A DNA stretch of 53,126 nucleotides from Gemmatimonadaceae bacterium (GTDB lineage Bacteria > Gemmatimonadota > Gemmatimonadetes > Gemmatimonadales > Gemmatimonadaceae): contig JANJUF010000066.1 of NCBI GenBank assembly GCA_024710705.1, positions 1-53,126 on the forward strand, in the 5' to 3' direction. Both the position numbers and the translations under genes were made by a program. The notes below the pieces were generated by a model that saw nothing but the letters and a program-made list of their open reading frames with translations, did not search any database and was not told the DNA's origin. Of the stretch, positions 22,897 through 31,895 are shown piece by piece; position 1 is the first letter of the stretch; each line of letters starts with the position of its first letter.

Positions 22897-23318
22897 TCGG
22901 GCTGCCAGTCGGTCACCGCGCGCTTGATGTCGCGCGGCTTGGCGAACTCTCCCCTGAGCGTGCGTTCCACCAGCGTCGGCAACTCGGCGTCGCTGGCGAA
23001 TCGCAGCGCGATCAACTGGCGCACCGTGAGCTCGGCGATGCGCGCGGCGAGCGCAGCCGGGAGGACTTCCTTGAGGCGGAGCCGCATCTCGAGGCGGATC
23101 ACGCGGTTCTGCACCGTGATGGCCATGATGCGCGAGGAGATGACGGCGGCGAAGATGGCGACGCCGTAGAGGGCCTCGAAGAAATGCGGGGTGCTGGGGT
23201 TAGTGATGAAGTGCCACACCATGTGCACCGCGGCGAGGCCGGTGATGGGTGAGGCGAGGAAGTGGTAGATGGGAAACCAGCGGGCGTGGTTCTCGAAGGA
23301 CTGTTTTGGCTTGGGCAT
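22881..23318 (-). CDS. DUF6526-like two-helix membrane protein
   Basis: A 145-residue membrane protein. It begins MPKPKQSFENHARWFPIYHFLASPITGLAAVHMVWHF, with a second hydrophobic segment (FFEALYGVAIFAAVISSRIMAI), then a cytoplasmic helical tail (VIRLEMRLRLKEVLPAALAARI...). The SFENHARW.P.YHF opening is characteristic of DUF6526. No function is known for the family. ATG 23318 is chosen over an upstream start that adds 52 arginine-rich, repeat-like residues. It converges with the previous gene. Confidence 0.75.
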   Translation of the reverse strand: MPKPKQSFENHARWFPIYHFLASPITGLAAVHMVWHFITNPSTPHFFEALYGVAIFAAVISSRIMAITVQNRVIRLEMRLRLKEVLPAALAARIAELTVRQLIALRFASDAELPTLVERTLRGEFAKPRDIKRAVTDWQPDYLRA

Positions 23319-23404
23319 GGGAGTTCTGGGGTTGGGAGGCGTGCGGGGTACGGAAAGATGAACGGCATGGGGGGCTTGCGCGCTCTTAACTGAGCGATTA
23401 ATTA

Positions 23405-24043
23405 ATGGGGGTGACCGACGCAAATCCCTCCTCCAAAGACGCCATCCTCGACGCCGCCGAAGCCCGCTTCGCACGCCAGGGCTTCGCCCCCACGACCATC
23501 AAGCAGATCGCCGGCGACGCCGGCGTGAACAGCGCCCTCCTCTACTACTACTACGCCGATAAAGAAGCCCTCTACGGCGAAGTCGTCGCCCGCCTGATCC
23601 GCGGCGTAGCCGGCACCATGACGCAGGCAATCGCCGGCATCACCGATCCGGTGGAAGCCGTGCGCACCTTCGCCACGCAGCACCTCGCCATGCTCGAGGC
23701 CAACCCGCGGCTCCGCAAAGTCATCGGTCGCGAACTCATCGACCACGACGCCGCCCACGCACAGGAAGCCATCCGCCACATGGCGGCGACCATCTTCGAC
23801 AAGCTCCAGGGCGCCATCGCCGCCGGCCAACGCGCCGGCCTCTTCCGCGCCGATCTCGATCCGCGCTTCACCGCCATCTCCATCGTCGCCCAGACGACCT
23901 ACTTCCACCTCGCCCGCCCGGCCGTCGAGATCCTGCTCGCCGGCGGGAAGCCGATTCCCGCCGCGACGACCCGTGCCTTCGGCGAGCACGTGGCCGCGCT
24001 CACGTTGGCGGCGCTGAAACCCGTGCCCCAGGGGACTGCATGA
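23405..24043 (+). CDS. TetR/AcrR-family transcriptional regulator
   Basis: A 212-residue repressor. The N-terminal helix-turn-helix is DAILDAAEARFARQGFAPTTIKQIAGDAGVNSALLYYYYADKEALY; the rest is a helical ligand-binding domain. It is the first gene of an operon with adaptor, ATPase and permease, the same order as E. coli cecR-ybhG-ybhFSR. It most likely represses this operon until the exporter's substrate binds. ATG 23405 lies just after an AT-rich stretch (GATTAATTAATG), unusual here and a possible operator or promoter; GTG 23411 with a G-run before it is an alternative start. The stop overlaps the adaptor start (ATGA). Confidence 0.92.
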   Translation: MGVTDANPSSKDAILDAAEARFARQGFAPTTIKQIAGDAGVNSALLYYYYADKEALYGEVVARLIRGVAGTMTQAIAGITDPVEAVRTFATQHLAMLEANPRLRKVIGRELIDHDAAHAQEAIRHMAATIFDKLQGAIAAGQRAGLFRADLDPRFTAISIVAQTTYFHLARPAVEILLAGGKPIPAATTRAFGEHVAALTLAALKPVPQGTA

Positions 24044-25011
24044 TGCTCCGCCCGTTGATGCTCCCGGTGCTCCTCCCGCTCCTGCTCGTCGCCTGCACCA
24101 CGAAGAATCACACGGCCGACTTCGAAGCCACCGGCGTGCTGGAGGTCGTGGAAGTGGAAATCGCGACCCTCACGGCCGGCCGCGTGATGCGCGTGTTGGT
24201 GGAGGAAGGTGATCGCGTGCGTGCCGGCGATACGCTCGCGCTGTTGGAACTGCCGACCCTCGCCGCCGACCTGCAACAGCGTGCGGCACGCGTGGCCTCG
24301 GCCCGCGCGGTGGTGCAGGAAATGGTCGCCGGCGCCCTCCCGGCCGAGCTCGCCCGCGCCGAAGCCGAACTTGCCGCGCTCACCGCCGAGGCTGATCGCG
24401 CGAGCTCCGACGTGCGGCGCCTCGCCCCGTTGGCCGAGCGCGATTTCATGAGCGTGCAACTGTTCGAAGCTGCCGAGGCGGCGTCGCGCACGGCCTCGGC
24501 GCGTCGCGATGCCGCGGCCGCCCAACTCCAGCTGCTGCGCGACGGCCCCCGCGCCGAGCGCCGTGCCGCCGCGCGCGCCGAGCTCGCTGCCGCCGAGGCA
24601 TCGCTGGCCGCACTCGAGGCCACGCAGCGCGACCTCGTCCTGCGCGCCCCAGTGGATGGCCGCGTGCTCGTCCGCGCGGTGGAGCCTGGGGAAACGCTCG
24701 CTGCCGGCGGTCGCGCGCTGATCATCGCCGAAACGGGACGCCAGCGCGCCCGCATCTTCGTGGGGCAGGCGGTCTTCCCCACGCTCAGCGTCGGCATGGC
24801 CGTGACGGCCACGCTCGATGCATTCCCCGACGCCCCGATCACCGGGCGCATTGCCGCCCTCGCCACGCAGGCCGAGTACACGCCGCGCGTGGCGCTCACC
24901 GAGCAGGAGCGCGGCGACCTGCTCTTCGCCGTGCGCGTGGAGTTCGCCGATTCCACCGAGCGCCTCAAGGCCGGGCTCCCCGTGACCGTGCGGCGGGCGC
25001 CGGAGCGCTGA
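24040..25011 (+). CDS. HlyD-family periplasmic adaptor lipoprotein (YbhG-like)
   Basis: A 323-residue membrane-fusion protein. The lipobox LLLVAC puts the lipidated cysteine at residue 19, so it is anchored in a membrane from the periplasmic side. A lipoyl-like half (VLEVVEVEIATLTAGRVMRVLVEEGDRVRAGDTLALLE) is followed by a long alanine-rich coiled coil (about residues 75-185) and the second lipoyl half (DLVLRAPVDGRVLVRAVEPGETLAAGG), then a beta-barrel domain. It would link the inner-membrane ABC exporter to an outer-membrane channel, which is not encoded here. The gene is coupled at both ends by overlapping codons. Confidence 0.92.
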   Translation: MMLRPLMLPVLLPLLLVACTTKNHTADFEATGVLEVVEVEIATLTAGRVMRVLVEEGDRVRAGDTLALLELPTLAADLQQRAARVASARAVVQEMVAGALPAELARAEAELAALTAEADRASSDVRRLAPLAERDFMSVQLFEAAEAASRTASARRDAAAAQLQLLRDGPRAERRAAARAELAAAEASLAALEATQRDLVLRAPVDGRVLVRAVEPGETLAAGGRALIIAETGRQRARIFVGQAVFPTLSVGMAVTATLDAFPDAPITGRIAALATQAEYTPRVALTEQERGDLLFAVRVEFADSTERLKAGLPVTVRRAPER

Positions 25012-25748
25012 TGCCGGCTGCCGTCGAGACCCTGGGGCTCACCCGCCGCTTCGGCGACTTCGTCGCCGTGCAGGGGCTCGACCTCACCATCCGGCGCGGC
25101 GAAGTGTTCGGACTCCTCGGCCCCAACGGCTCGGGAAAGACGACCACCATCCGCATGCTCACCGGCCTGCTGCCGCCCAGCGGCGGGCGCGCCACCGTGG
25201 TGGGGCACGACGTGGCGACGGGCTCCGAGCGGATCCGGCGCGCCATCGGCTACATGTCGCAGCGCTACGGCCTGTACGACGACCTCACCGTGGCCGAGAA
25301 CCTGCGGTTCTACTCCTCCGTGTACGGCGTGCTCGGCCCGACGCGTCGGGCCGTGCTGGATGCGCACCTGGAGTCGCTGGGCCTGAGCGCGCGCCGCGAT
25401 CAGCTGGCGGGCACGCTGTCCGGTGGATGGAAGCAGCGGCTGGCACTGGCCTGCGCCACCGCGCACAAGCCGGAGATGCTCTTCCTCGACGAGCCGACGG
25501 CCGGCGTGGACCCCGCGGCGCGGCGCGCGTTCTGGGAGACGATCTACGCCATGGCGCGCGGCGGCACGACCATCCTCGTGACCACGCACTACATGGACGA
25601 GGCCCAGCGCTGCCAGCGGCTGGCCTTTCTCTCGCGCGGGCACCTGATCGGCGTGGGCACGCCGGACGAGATCACGCGGCAGTTCAACCAGCCGACCATC
25701 GAGGACGTGTTCATCGCGCTGCAGCAGGCCGACGAGGCCCGCGCGTGA
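25011..25748 (+). CDS. ABC exporter ATP-binding protein (YbhF/DrrA-like)
   Basis: A 245-residue ATPase. Walker A is GPNGSGKTT at 37-45, the Q-loop sits in YMSQRYGLYDDLT, the signature is LSGGWKQRL (W instead of Q, as in YbhF/DrrA relatives), and Walker B is MLFLDEPTAGVDP, with H-loop VTTHYMDEA. It is a single nucleotide-binding domain, whereas E. coli YbhF has two. The ATG shares one base with the adaptor stop (TGATG). The C-terminal segment TIEDVFIALQQ is typical of ABC-2 drug exporters. Confidence 0.95.
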   Translation: MPAAVETLGLTRRFGDFVAVQGLDLTIRRGEVFGLLGPNGSGKTTTIRMLTGLLPPSGGRATVVGHDVATGSERIRRAIGYMSQRYGLYDDLTVAENLRFYSSVYGVLGPTRRAVLDAHLESLGLSARRDQLAGTLSGGWKQRLALACATAHKPEMLFLDEPTAGVDPAARRAFWETIYAMARGGTTILVTTHYMDEAQRCQRLAFLSRGHLIGVGTPDEITRQFNQPTIEDVFIALQQADEARA

Positions 25749-26881
25749 GCTTCCGCGAGCGGCTCCGTCGCTGGCCCTTCTGGCCGATGCTCTGGAAGGA
25801 GTTCATCCAGATGCGTCGCGACCGCATCACCTTCGGCATGATGACCGTGTTGCCGGCGGTGCAGCTGCTGCTCTTCGGCTATGCCATCCAGACGGACGTG
25901 CGCAACCTGCCAATGGTGGTGTACGACCAATCGCGATCGGCGGAGTCGCGGCTGTTGGCCGAAACGCTGGTGAACACGGATGTGTTCGTGATCGTGGGCG
26001 AGGTCGCGAGCGACGCCGCGGTGCGCGTCGCGATCGAGCGCGGAGATGCGCGCGCGGCCCTGGTGATCCCGCCCGACTACGCGCGGCAGATCGCGCAGGG
26101 CGCGCCGGCCACGGCGCAGTTGATCGTGGATGCGGCCGACCCGCAGACGGCGGGGGCGGCGCTCTCCGGATCGCAGCTGGCGGCGCAGGCCCGCGGGGTG
26201 GCCATCCTCACCGAGCGCATCGGGGCCGCGCCGGTGTCGCCGGTGGACCTGCGCGTGCGCCCCTGGTACAACCCCTCGCAGCGCAGCGCGGTGTTCATCG
26301 TGCCCGGCGTGATCGGCATCCTGCTCACGCTGACGCTGACGATCATCACCAGCACGGCGATCGTGCGGGAACGCGAGCGCGGGACGCTCGAGCAGCTGGT
26401 GGTCACGCCGATTGACAAGACCTCGCTGATGCTGGGCAAGCTCGTGCCCTTCGTGCTGGTGGGCTACGTGCAGATGACCGTGGTGCTGGCGCTGGGCCGG
26501 CTGATCTTCGACGTGCCGATGCGCGGCAGCCTGCCGCTGCTCTACGCGCTCACGCTGCCGTTCATCCTCGCCAGCCTGGGCGTGGGGCTGCTGGTGTCCA
26601 CGGTGGCGCGCACGCAGGGGCAGGCCTTCCAGCTGAGCTTCTTCTTCATGCTCCCGAACATCCTGCTTTCGGGCTACATCTTCCCGCGCGAGGCCATGCC
26701 GGAGCCGGCGCAGTGGATCGGATTGGCGCTGCCGCTCACGTACTACCTGGAGATCCTGCGCGGGATCATGCTCAAGGGGATCGGGGTGTTGCCGGTGGCG
26801 GGTGAAGTGGCGGCGCTGGTCGTCTTTGCCGTGGCCCTCGTGGCGGTGAGCGTGCGGCGCTTCCACAAGACGATCGAGTAG
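25745..26881 (+). CDS. ABC-2 exporter permease (YbhR/YbhS-like)
   Basis: A 378-residue inner-membrane permease. One N-terminal transmembrane segment (ITFGMMTVLPAVQLLLFGYAI) is followed by a periplasmic domain of about 150 residues, then five membrane segments from SAVFIVPGVIGILLTLTL to the C-terminus, with the cytoplasmic coupling motif TAIVRERERGTLEQLVVTPI and the LSGYIFPREAMPEPAQ element. It starts at GTG 25745, overlapping the ATPase stop (GTGA). Only one permease gene is present; E. coli has two, so this one may form a homodimer. Substrate unknown; homologues export drugs, dyes or ions. Confidence 0.93.
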   Translation: MSFRERLRRWPFWPMLWKEFIQMRRDRITFGMMTVLPAVQLLLFGYAIQTDVRNLPMVVYDQSRSAESRLLAETLVNTDVFVIVGEVASDAAVRVAIERGDARAALVIPPDYARQIAQGAPATAQLIVDAADPQTAGAALSGSQLAAQARGVAILTERIGAAPVSPVDLRVRPWYNPSQRSAVFIVPGVIGILLTLTLTIITSTAIVRERERGTLEQLVVTPIDKTSLMLGKLVPFVLVGYVQMTVVLALGRLIFDVPMRGSLPLLYALTLPFILASLGVGLLVSTVARTQGQAFQLSFFFMLPNILLSGYIFPREAMPEPAQWIGLALPLTYYLEILRGIMLKGIGVLPVAGEVAALVVFAVALVAVSVRRFHKTIE

Positions 26882-26921
26882 GACCCTGTCCGGCGCGGGA
26901 ACCCTGGAGCCCTTTTGGCTC

Positions 26922-26927
26922 TACATT
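26922..26927 (+). promoter_or_regulatory. -10-like hexamer before msrP
   Basis: TACATT ends 5 nt before ATG 26933. The GGAG directly after it touches the start codon with one base between, too close for a Shine-Dalgarno sequence, so a leaderless start is more likely. Confidence 0.5.
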
Positions 26928-26932
26928 GGAGT

Positions 26933-27892
<960 letters not shown>

Positions 27893-27904
27893 CCACGCGC
27901 TGAC

Positions 27905-28558
27905 GTGGCGGCGCTTGGGGGCATCGAGAAGCAGCCGCGCGGGTTCAGCCTGCTGCTCCTCGTGGCGGTGGCGATTCCCGCGTTCTGGTACGCGTGGGCC
28001 ATCTACTCCGACTTCACCCGCGGCACGCGCTTCCTCGGCTCCGATCCCATCAAGGAGGCGGAACACGCCTACGGCGCCTGGACGCTGCGCTTCCTGATCC
28101 TCACGCTGGCCATCACGCCGCTGCGCCAGTGGACGGGCTGGAACTGGCTGGCCAAGCACCGGCGCACGCTCGGGCTCACCGCCTTCACCTACGGCGTGCT
28201 GCACCTGGGCGTGTGGATGATCCTCGACGTGCAGCTGATCATTGACGACCTCGTGGGCTGGGACGTGGTGTGGACCGACATCACGAAGCGCCCGTTCATC
28301 ACGATCGGGATGTTGGCGCTGCTACTGATGCTGCCGCTGGCGCTAACCTCAACGAAGAAGATGATCGCGCGGCTGGGGAAGAAGTGGCGGCCGTTGCATC
28401 GGTTGATCTACGTCGTGGCCGTGCTGGGGCTGGTGCACTTCTGGATGGCGGTGAAGCTCGACATCCGCGAGCCGGCGGTCTACGCGGCCATCGTGGCGGC
28501 GCTGTTCGGGTGGCGTGCGATCGATGCCCGACGCCGCAAGGCCGCGGCGACCGCCTAG
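27905..28558 (+). CDS. msrQ: Heme-binding membrane subunit MsrQ
   Basis: A 217-residue inner-membrane cytochrome b that passes electrons from the quinone pool or flavin reductase to MsrP. Six hydrophobic segments of the ferric-reductase-like fold are present, with histidines in candidate heme-ligand positions (KHRRTLGLTAFTYGVLHLGVWMI, RPLHRLIYVVAVLGLVHFW). The block AYGAWTLRFLILTLAITPLRQ is a family signature. Start GTG 27905 is 12 bases after the msrP stop. The pair is an intact MsrPQ system and indicates a periplasm exposed to oxidants. Confidence 0.95.
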   Translation: MAALGGIEKQPRGFSLLLLVAVAIPAFWYAWAIYSDFTRGTRFLGSDPIKEAEHAYGAWTLRFLILTLAITPLRQWTGWNWLAKHRRTLGLTAFTYGVLHLGVWMILDVQLIIDDLVGWDVVWTDITKRPFITIGMLALLLMLPLALTSTKKMIARLGKKWRPLHRLIYVVAVLGLVHFWMAVKLDIREPAVYAAIVAALFGWRAIDARRRKAAATA

Positions 28559-28572
28559 GTCGCAGCGTCAGG

Positions 28573-28578
28573 TAGATT
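28573..28578 (+). promoter_or_regulatory. -10-like hexamer, leaderless start
   Basis: TAGATT ends exactly 6 nt before GTG 28585, identical in sequence and spacing to those at 22378 and 33910. It lies in the 26-base gap after the msrQ stop. Confidence 0.6.
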
Positions 28579-28584
28579 GCGGGG

Positions 28585-29760
28585 GTGAGTCCATCTCCCG
28601 CCGCGCAGTTCGTCTACGACGCCTGGGCCGTCGCCTCGCCGGGCTTCGAGCCGCTGGTGGCGGCTGAACTCCGGGCACTGGGCTTCGCCGACGCCACCGA
28701 ATCCACCGGCGGCGTGAGCTTCCATACCGATGGAGCCGGCATCGCGCGGGCGAACCTCCACTCGCGCATCGCGAGCCGGATCGTGGTGCGCTTGGCCAGC
28801 TTCCGGGCGACGGCCTTTCACGAGCTCGAGCGTGCGGCCCGCAAGGTGGAGTGGGCGCGGATGCTGGCGCCGGACGCGGCCTTCCAGCTGCGCGTGACGG
28901 CGAAGAAGTCGCGCCTCTACCACTCGGACGCGATCGCCGAGCGGGTGGCGGATGCGATCGCGCGATCGGTGAAGGGCGCGACGCGTGGCGCGGTGCCGGT
29001 GAAGGACGAAGAGGATGCCGAGGGTGAGCTGGCACCGGCCGCCGAAGCGCAGTTGTTCGTGGTGCGGTTCGACCACGACCGATGCACGATCAGCGCCGAT
29101 GCGTCGGGGGCGCTGCTCCACCGCCGCGGCTACCGACTGGCGGTGGCGCGCGCGCCGCTGCGCGAGACGGTGGCGGCGGCGATGCTGGCGGCGGCGCGCT
29201 ACGATGCCAACCAGCCGGTGGTGGATCCGTTCTGCGGTTCGGGCACGCTGCTGATTGAGGCGGCGCAGTCGGCGCGGCGGATGGCACCGGGCCTCGCTCG
29301 GGGTTTCGCGGCGGAGCGCTGGCCGGAGCTGCGAACGGAGGTGTGGCGCGCGGCGCGTGATGCGGCGCGCACGGAGATCCTTCCGCGCGCTGCGGCACCG
29401 ATCATCGGGTCGGACCGGGATGAAGGCGCGGTGCAGGCGGCGCTGGCGAACGCGGCGCGCGCCGGCGTGAGCGACGACGTTCGGTTCGTGCAGCGTGCGT
29501 TGTCGGATCTGACGCTTCCGGCAGGGCCGGGGTTGGTGATCACGAACCCGCCTTACGGCGTGCGCGTGGGCGAGCGCGCGCCGTTGCGCGATCTGTACGC
29601 GCGCTTCGGCCAGGTGATGCGCGCGCAGGCTGCAGGCTGGCGCGTGGCGATGCTCTCGGCGGATCGGGCGCTCGATGGGCACACGGGGCTGGGGTTCCGC
29701 GATCTCGTACGCACGTCGAATGGGGGGATTCCGGTGCGGATCATTGAGTGCGCGGTTTAG
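28585..29760 (+). CDS. THUMP-domain class I methyltransferase (RlmL N-terminal-type)
   Basis: A 391-residue RNA methyltransferase. The N-terminal part (ASPGFEPLVAAELRALGF, THUMP region to about residue 165) binds RNA; the C-terminal Rossmann-fold domain has DPFCGSGTLLIEAA from residue 214 and the base-flipping catalytic motif NPPYGVR at 321-327. This is the architecture of the guanine-N2 methyltransferases RlmL/YpsC that act on 23S rRNA. It lacks the second RlmK-type domain of E. coli RlmL. GTG 28585 follows TAGATT by 6 nt. It is convergent with the beta-barrel protein gene. Confidence 0.9.
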   Translation: MSPSPAAQFVYDAWAVASPGFEPLVAAELRALGFADATESTGGVSFHTDGAGIARANLHSRIASRIVVRLASFRATAFHELERAARKVEWARMLAPDAAFQLRVTAKKSRLYHSDAIAERVADAIARSVKGATRGAVPVKDEEDAEGELAPAAEAQLFVVRFDHDRCTISADASGALLHRRGYRLAVARAPLRETVAAAMLAAARYDANQPVVDPFCGSGTLLIEAAQSARRMAPGLARGFAAERWPELRTEVWRAARDAARTEILPRAAAPIIGSDRDEGAVQAALANAARAGVSDDVRFVQRALSDLTLPAGPGLVITNPPYGVRVGERAPLRDLYARFGQVMRAQAAGWRVAMLSADRALDGHTGLGFRDLVRTSNGGIPVRIIECAV

Positions 29761-29789
29761 GATCTCCTGAACTGCGACGACAGCGCGCG

Positions 29790-29828
29790 CTGAGTCCCTC
29801 CGTGGCTCCGTGGTAATGCAGGACTCAG
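29790..29828. terminator. Stem-loop between convergent genes
   Basis: CTGAGTCC (29790-29797) and GGACTCAG (29821-29828) form an 8-bp stem that includes the stop codon of the minus-strand gene at 29825. The loop holds two direct CTCCGTGG copies, reminiscent of the CTCTGTGG motif in the repeat at 9964-10079. It may end one or both transcripts. Confidence 0.5.
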
Positions 29829-31117
29829 AACTCAAACCCGAACGCGAGATTGATATGCGTGTTCGGATAATCCGACGCCGCATAGCGCGTGCGCGTCGAG
29901 CGCCACTCGAGGCCGAACACCAGCGGTCCTGACGGACGCCAGTGCACGTGGAACTCCTGCGTGGCATTCAGGAGCAGCTGTGGAACGTCATCGTCGTTGG
30001 GATCGTCGAAGCCGTAGCCGGCGCCGATGAGCCATCGCGGTGACGGGCGATAGTTGAGCTGCGCCCAACCACCCACGGTGCGGAGTGGGGTGAGCGTATC
30101 CACGCCGAAGTTGTGCCCGATCCCGCCGCCACCGAGGCCGGCGAGCACTTGGCCACTGAAGGCCTCGCCGCGGATCTCGAACATGCTGAAGAACGGAATC
30201 AGGAAATCGACGGTGACCGCCGTGCTCGGCTGTGCTTCCTCGGCGAGATTGTTCACTTGCCCGCTGTGGTAGCCGACGCCGATCTCGGCGCCTTCCACCT
30301 CGTCGCCCCAGCCGAGATGCACGCGGGCCTGCGCGAAGGGCACGCCCGTGCGCTCGGCGTTGTCAAAGCCGGTGGCGAAGACCGCCGCGGGGTCGCCGCT
30401 TGTGGGAGCAAGGATCGCCGCCTGCGCGCCGTAGCGCAGCGCGCCCTGCGAGCGCAGGCTGTAGCGGATCTGCGGGAGCCAGAGCCAGAGGTTGCCGGCG
30501 TAGGAGAAGTTCGGTGCGCCCACCGAGGCCAGCGAGAGGGGGTTAAGCCCCGAGACCAGGGGTTGCTCCTGCCCGAGCATCAGCTCCGAGCGGCCCCAGT
30601 CAATCGTCGCACGCGCGGTGCGGATGCGGAGCAGGGGGAACGTCCGCCCGCCGGGGCTCGGCACCTGCCCACCGAAGAAGTCCACGTCAATGTCACCGGT
30701 GAAGGTGCCACCGAGCACGTCGTGGACCGTGAGGGCGCCCCCGAGCACCGTCTGCCGCACCGACATGCCCATTCCGCCCTTGAGGGAACCGTCGGGGACC
30801 TGCTTGCGGTACATGGGGACATCGGCGTTGTTCGTCTCCTTGTTGTTCGTGAAGACGTTCATGAGGACGCGCCCCGAGAGCTCGAACCCGACGCGGGAGC
30901 GGGTGCGGACCCCGCTTTCGGCCTCGGTGGCGAGCTGCTGCTGCAGCATCTCGAGCATCGCTTCGGCGTCCTCGAGACGGAGCTGGAGCGAGTCGAGGCG
31001 CCGTTGTTCCGGAGTCTGGGCGCGCAGCGGGTTGGCGAGCGCAGTGACGAGCGTCACGAGCAGTGCCGCGCCGAGGGCGGAATGCGTGACGCTCGTGCTT
31101 GACCGCGGCTTCTGCAT
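29825..31117 (-). CDS. Outer-membrane beta-barrel (porin-like) protein with N-terminal coiled coil
   Basis: A 430-residue secreted protein. A signal peptide (ALGAALLVTLVTALANPLRAQ) is followed by a short coiled coil (RLDSLQLRLEDAEAMLEMLQQQL) and a long series of alternating beta strands rich in aromatic residues and glycine, ending in a terminal phenylalanine (NLAFGFEF), the signal for barrel assembly. This is the layout of DcaP-like or OprP-like trimeric porins. Substrate is not evident. Start ATG 31117 is chosen from the signal peptide; an upstream ATG at 31162 overlaps the divergent cupredoxin start. The 43-bp divergent spacer suggests shared control with that gene. Confidence 0.82.
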   Translation of the reverse strand: MQKPRSSTSVTHSALGAALLVTLVTALANPLRAQTPEQRRLDSLQLRLEDAEAMLEMLQQQLATEAESGVRTRSRVGFELSGRVLMNVFTNNKETNNADVPMYRKQVPDGSLKGGMGMSVRQTVLGGALTVHDVLGGTFTGDIDVDFFGGQVPSPGGRTFPLLRIRTARATIDWGRSELMLGQEQPLVSGLNPLSLASVGAPNFSYAGNLWLWLPQIRYSLRSQGALRYGAQAAILAPTSGDPAAVFATGFDNAERTGVPFAQARVHLGWGDEVEGAEIGVGYHSGQVNNLAEEAQPSTAVTVDFLIPFFSMFEIRGEAFSGQVLAGLGGGGIGHNFGVDTLTPLRTVGGWAQLNYRPSPRWLIGAGYGFDDPNDDDVPQLLLNATQEFHVHWRPSGPLVFGLEWRSTRTRYAASDYPNTHINLAFGFEF

Positions 31118-31160
31118 TGGGGTACCCTTGGGTTCAGGCGAGTCTGAGGAGCGAACGACC

Positions 31161-31868
31161 ATGGCGGACAATCAGCGAAGGAATCGGTACGTCCTGCCGT
31201 GCGCGGCGTCACTGCTGGCCGCGTTGTTGGCGGGGGCGACACCGATGGCCGCGCAGGGCACGGTTTCCGGACGCGTGTCCCTCACCGAGCGGGCCGGCGA
31301 AGAGACCACCGACATCGGCAACACCATTATCTACCTCGTGCGGAACGGGAGCGCGAGTGTGCGCTTGCCCTCGGCCGATGCGACCATCGCCATGAACGGG
31401 CGAGCCTTCGTGCCGCGGGTGCGTGTGGTGCCGGTGGGGAGCAAGGTGGCGTTCCCCAACCAGGATCCCTTCCAGCACAACATCTTCTCGACCTCGACGG
31501 GCGCGCGGTTCGACCTTGGCCTCTACGCGTCGGGCCGTTCGCGCGACGTGACCTTCCGCCGGGCGGGCGTGGTGCCGGTGTACTGCAACATCCATCCGCG
31601 CATGACGTCGTTCGTGGTGGCGGTGCCGACGCCGTACTATGTGCAGGCTGGGGAGGATGGCCGGTGGAGCATCCCGAACGTGCCGGCCGGGGACTACACG
31701 GTGCACATCTGGCACGAGCGGGCGACGGCGGTGGAGCGCCCCCTGACGGTGGTGGCGAGCGGCAATCCCGGCTTTGACGTGACGCTGGACGCCCGTGGCT
31801 TCCGCTTCGCGCAGCATCGCAACAAGTTCGGCCGGGAATACGACCGCTCCGGTCGCGACCGCTACTAG
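31161..31868 (+). CDS. Secreted cupredoxin-domain protein with carboxypeptidase-regulatory-like tail
   Basis: A 235-residue exported protein. After the signal peptide (CAASLLAALLAGATPMAAQG) comes a cupredoxin fold with the four ligands of a type 1 copper site: His106 (FQHNIFS), Cys142, His145 and Met148 in VYCNIHPRM. The region after residue 160 (DGRWSIPNVPAGDYTVHIWHE) is a small carboxypeptidase-regulatory-like beta sandwich. It could carry electrons or bind copper in the periplasm. GAGGAG lies about ten bases before ATG 31161. The kinase gene follows after 27 bases, so both are probably co-transcribed. Confidence 0.88.
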   Translation: MADNQRRNRYVLPCAASLLAALLAGATPMAAQGTVSGRVSLTERAGEETTDIGNTIIYLVRNGSASVRLPSADATIAMNGRAFVPRVRVVPVGSKVAFPNQDPFQHNIFSTSTGARFDLGLYASGRSRDVTFRRAGVVPVYCNIHPRMTSFVVAVPTPYYVQAGEDGRWSIPNVPAGDYTVHIWHERATAVERPLTVVASGNPGFDVTLDARGFRFAQHRNKFGREYDRSGRDRY

Positions 31869-31895
31869 TCGGCCCTTCCTCACAGCCCATTCGCC

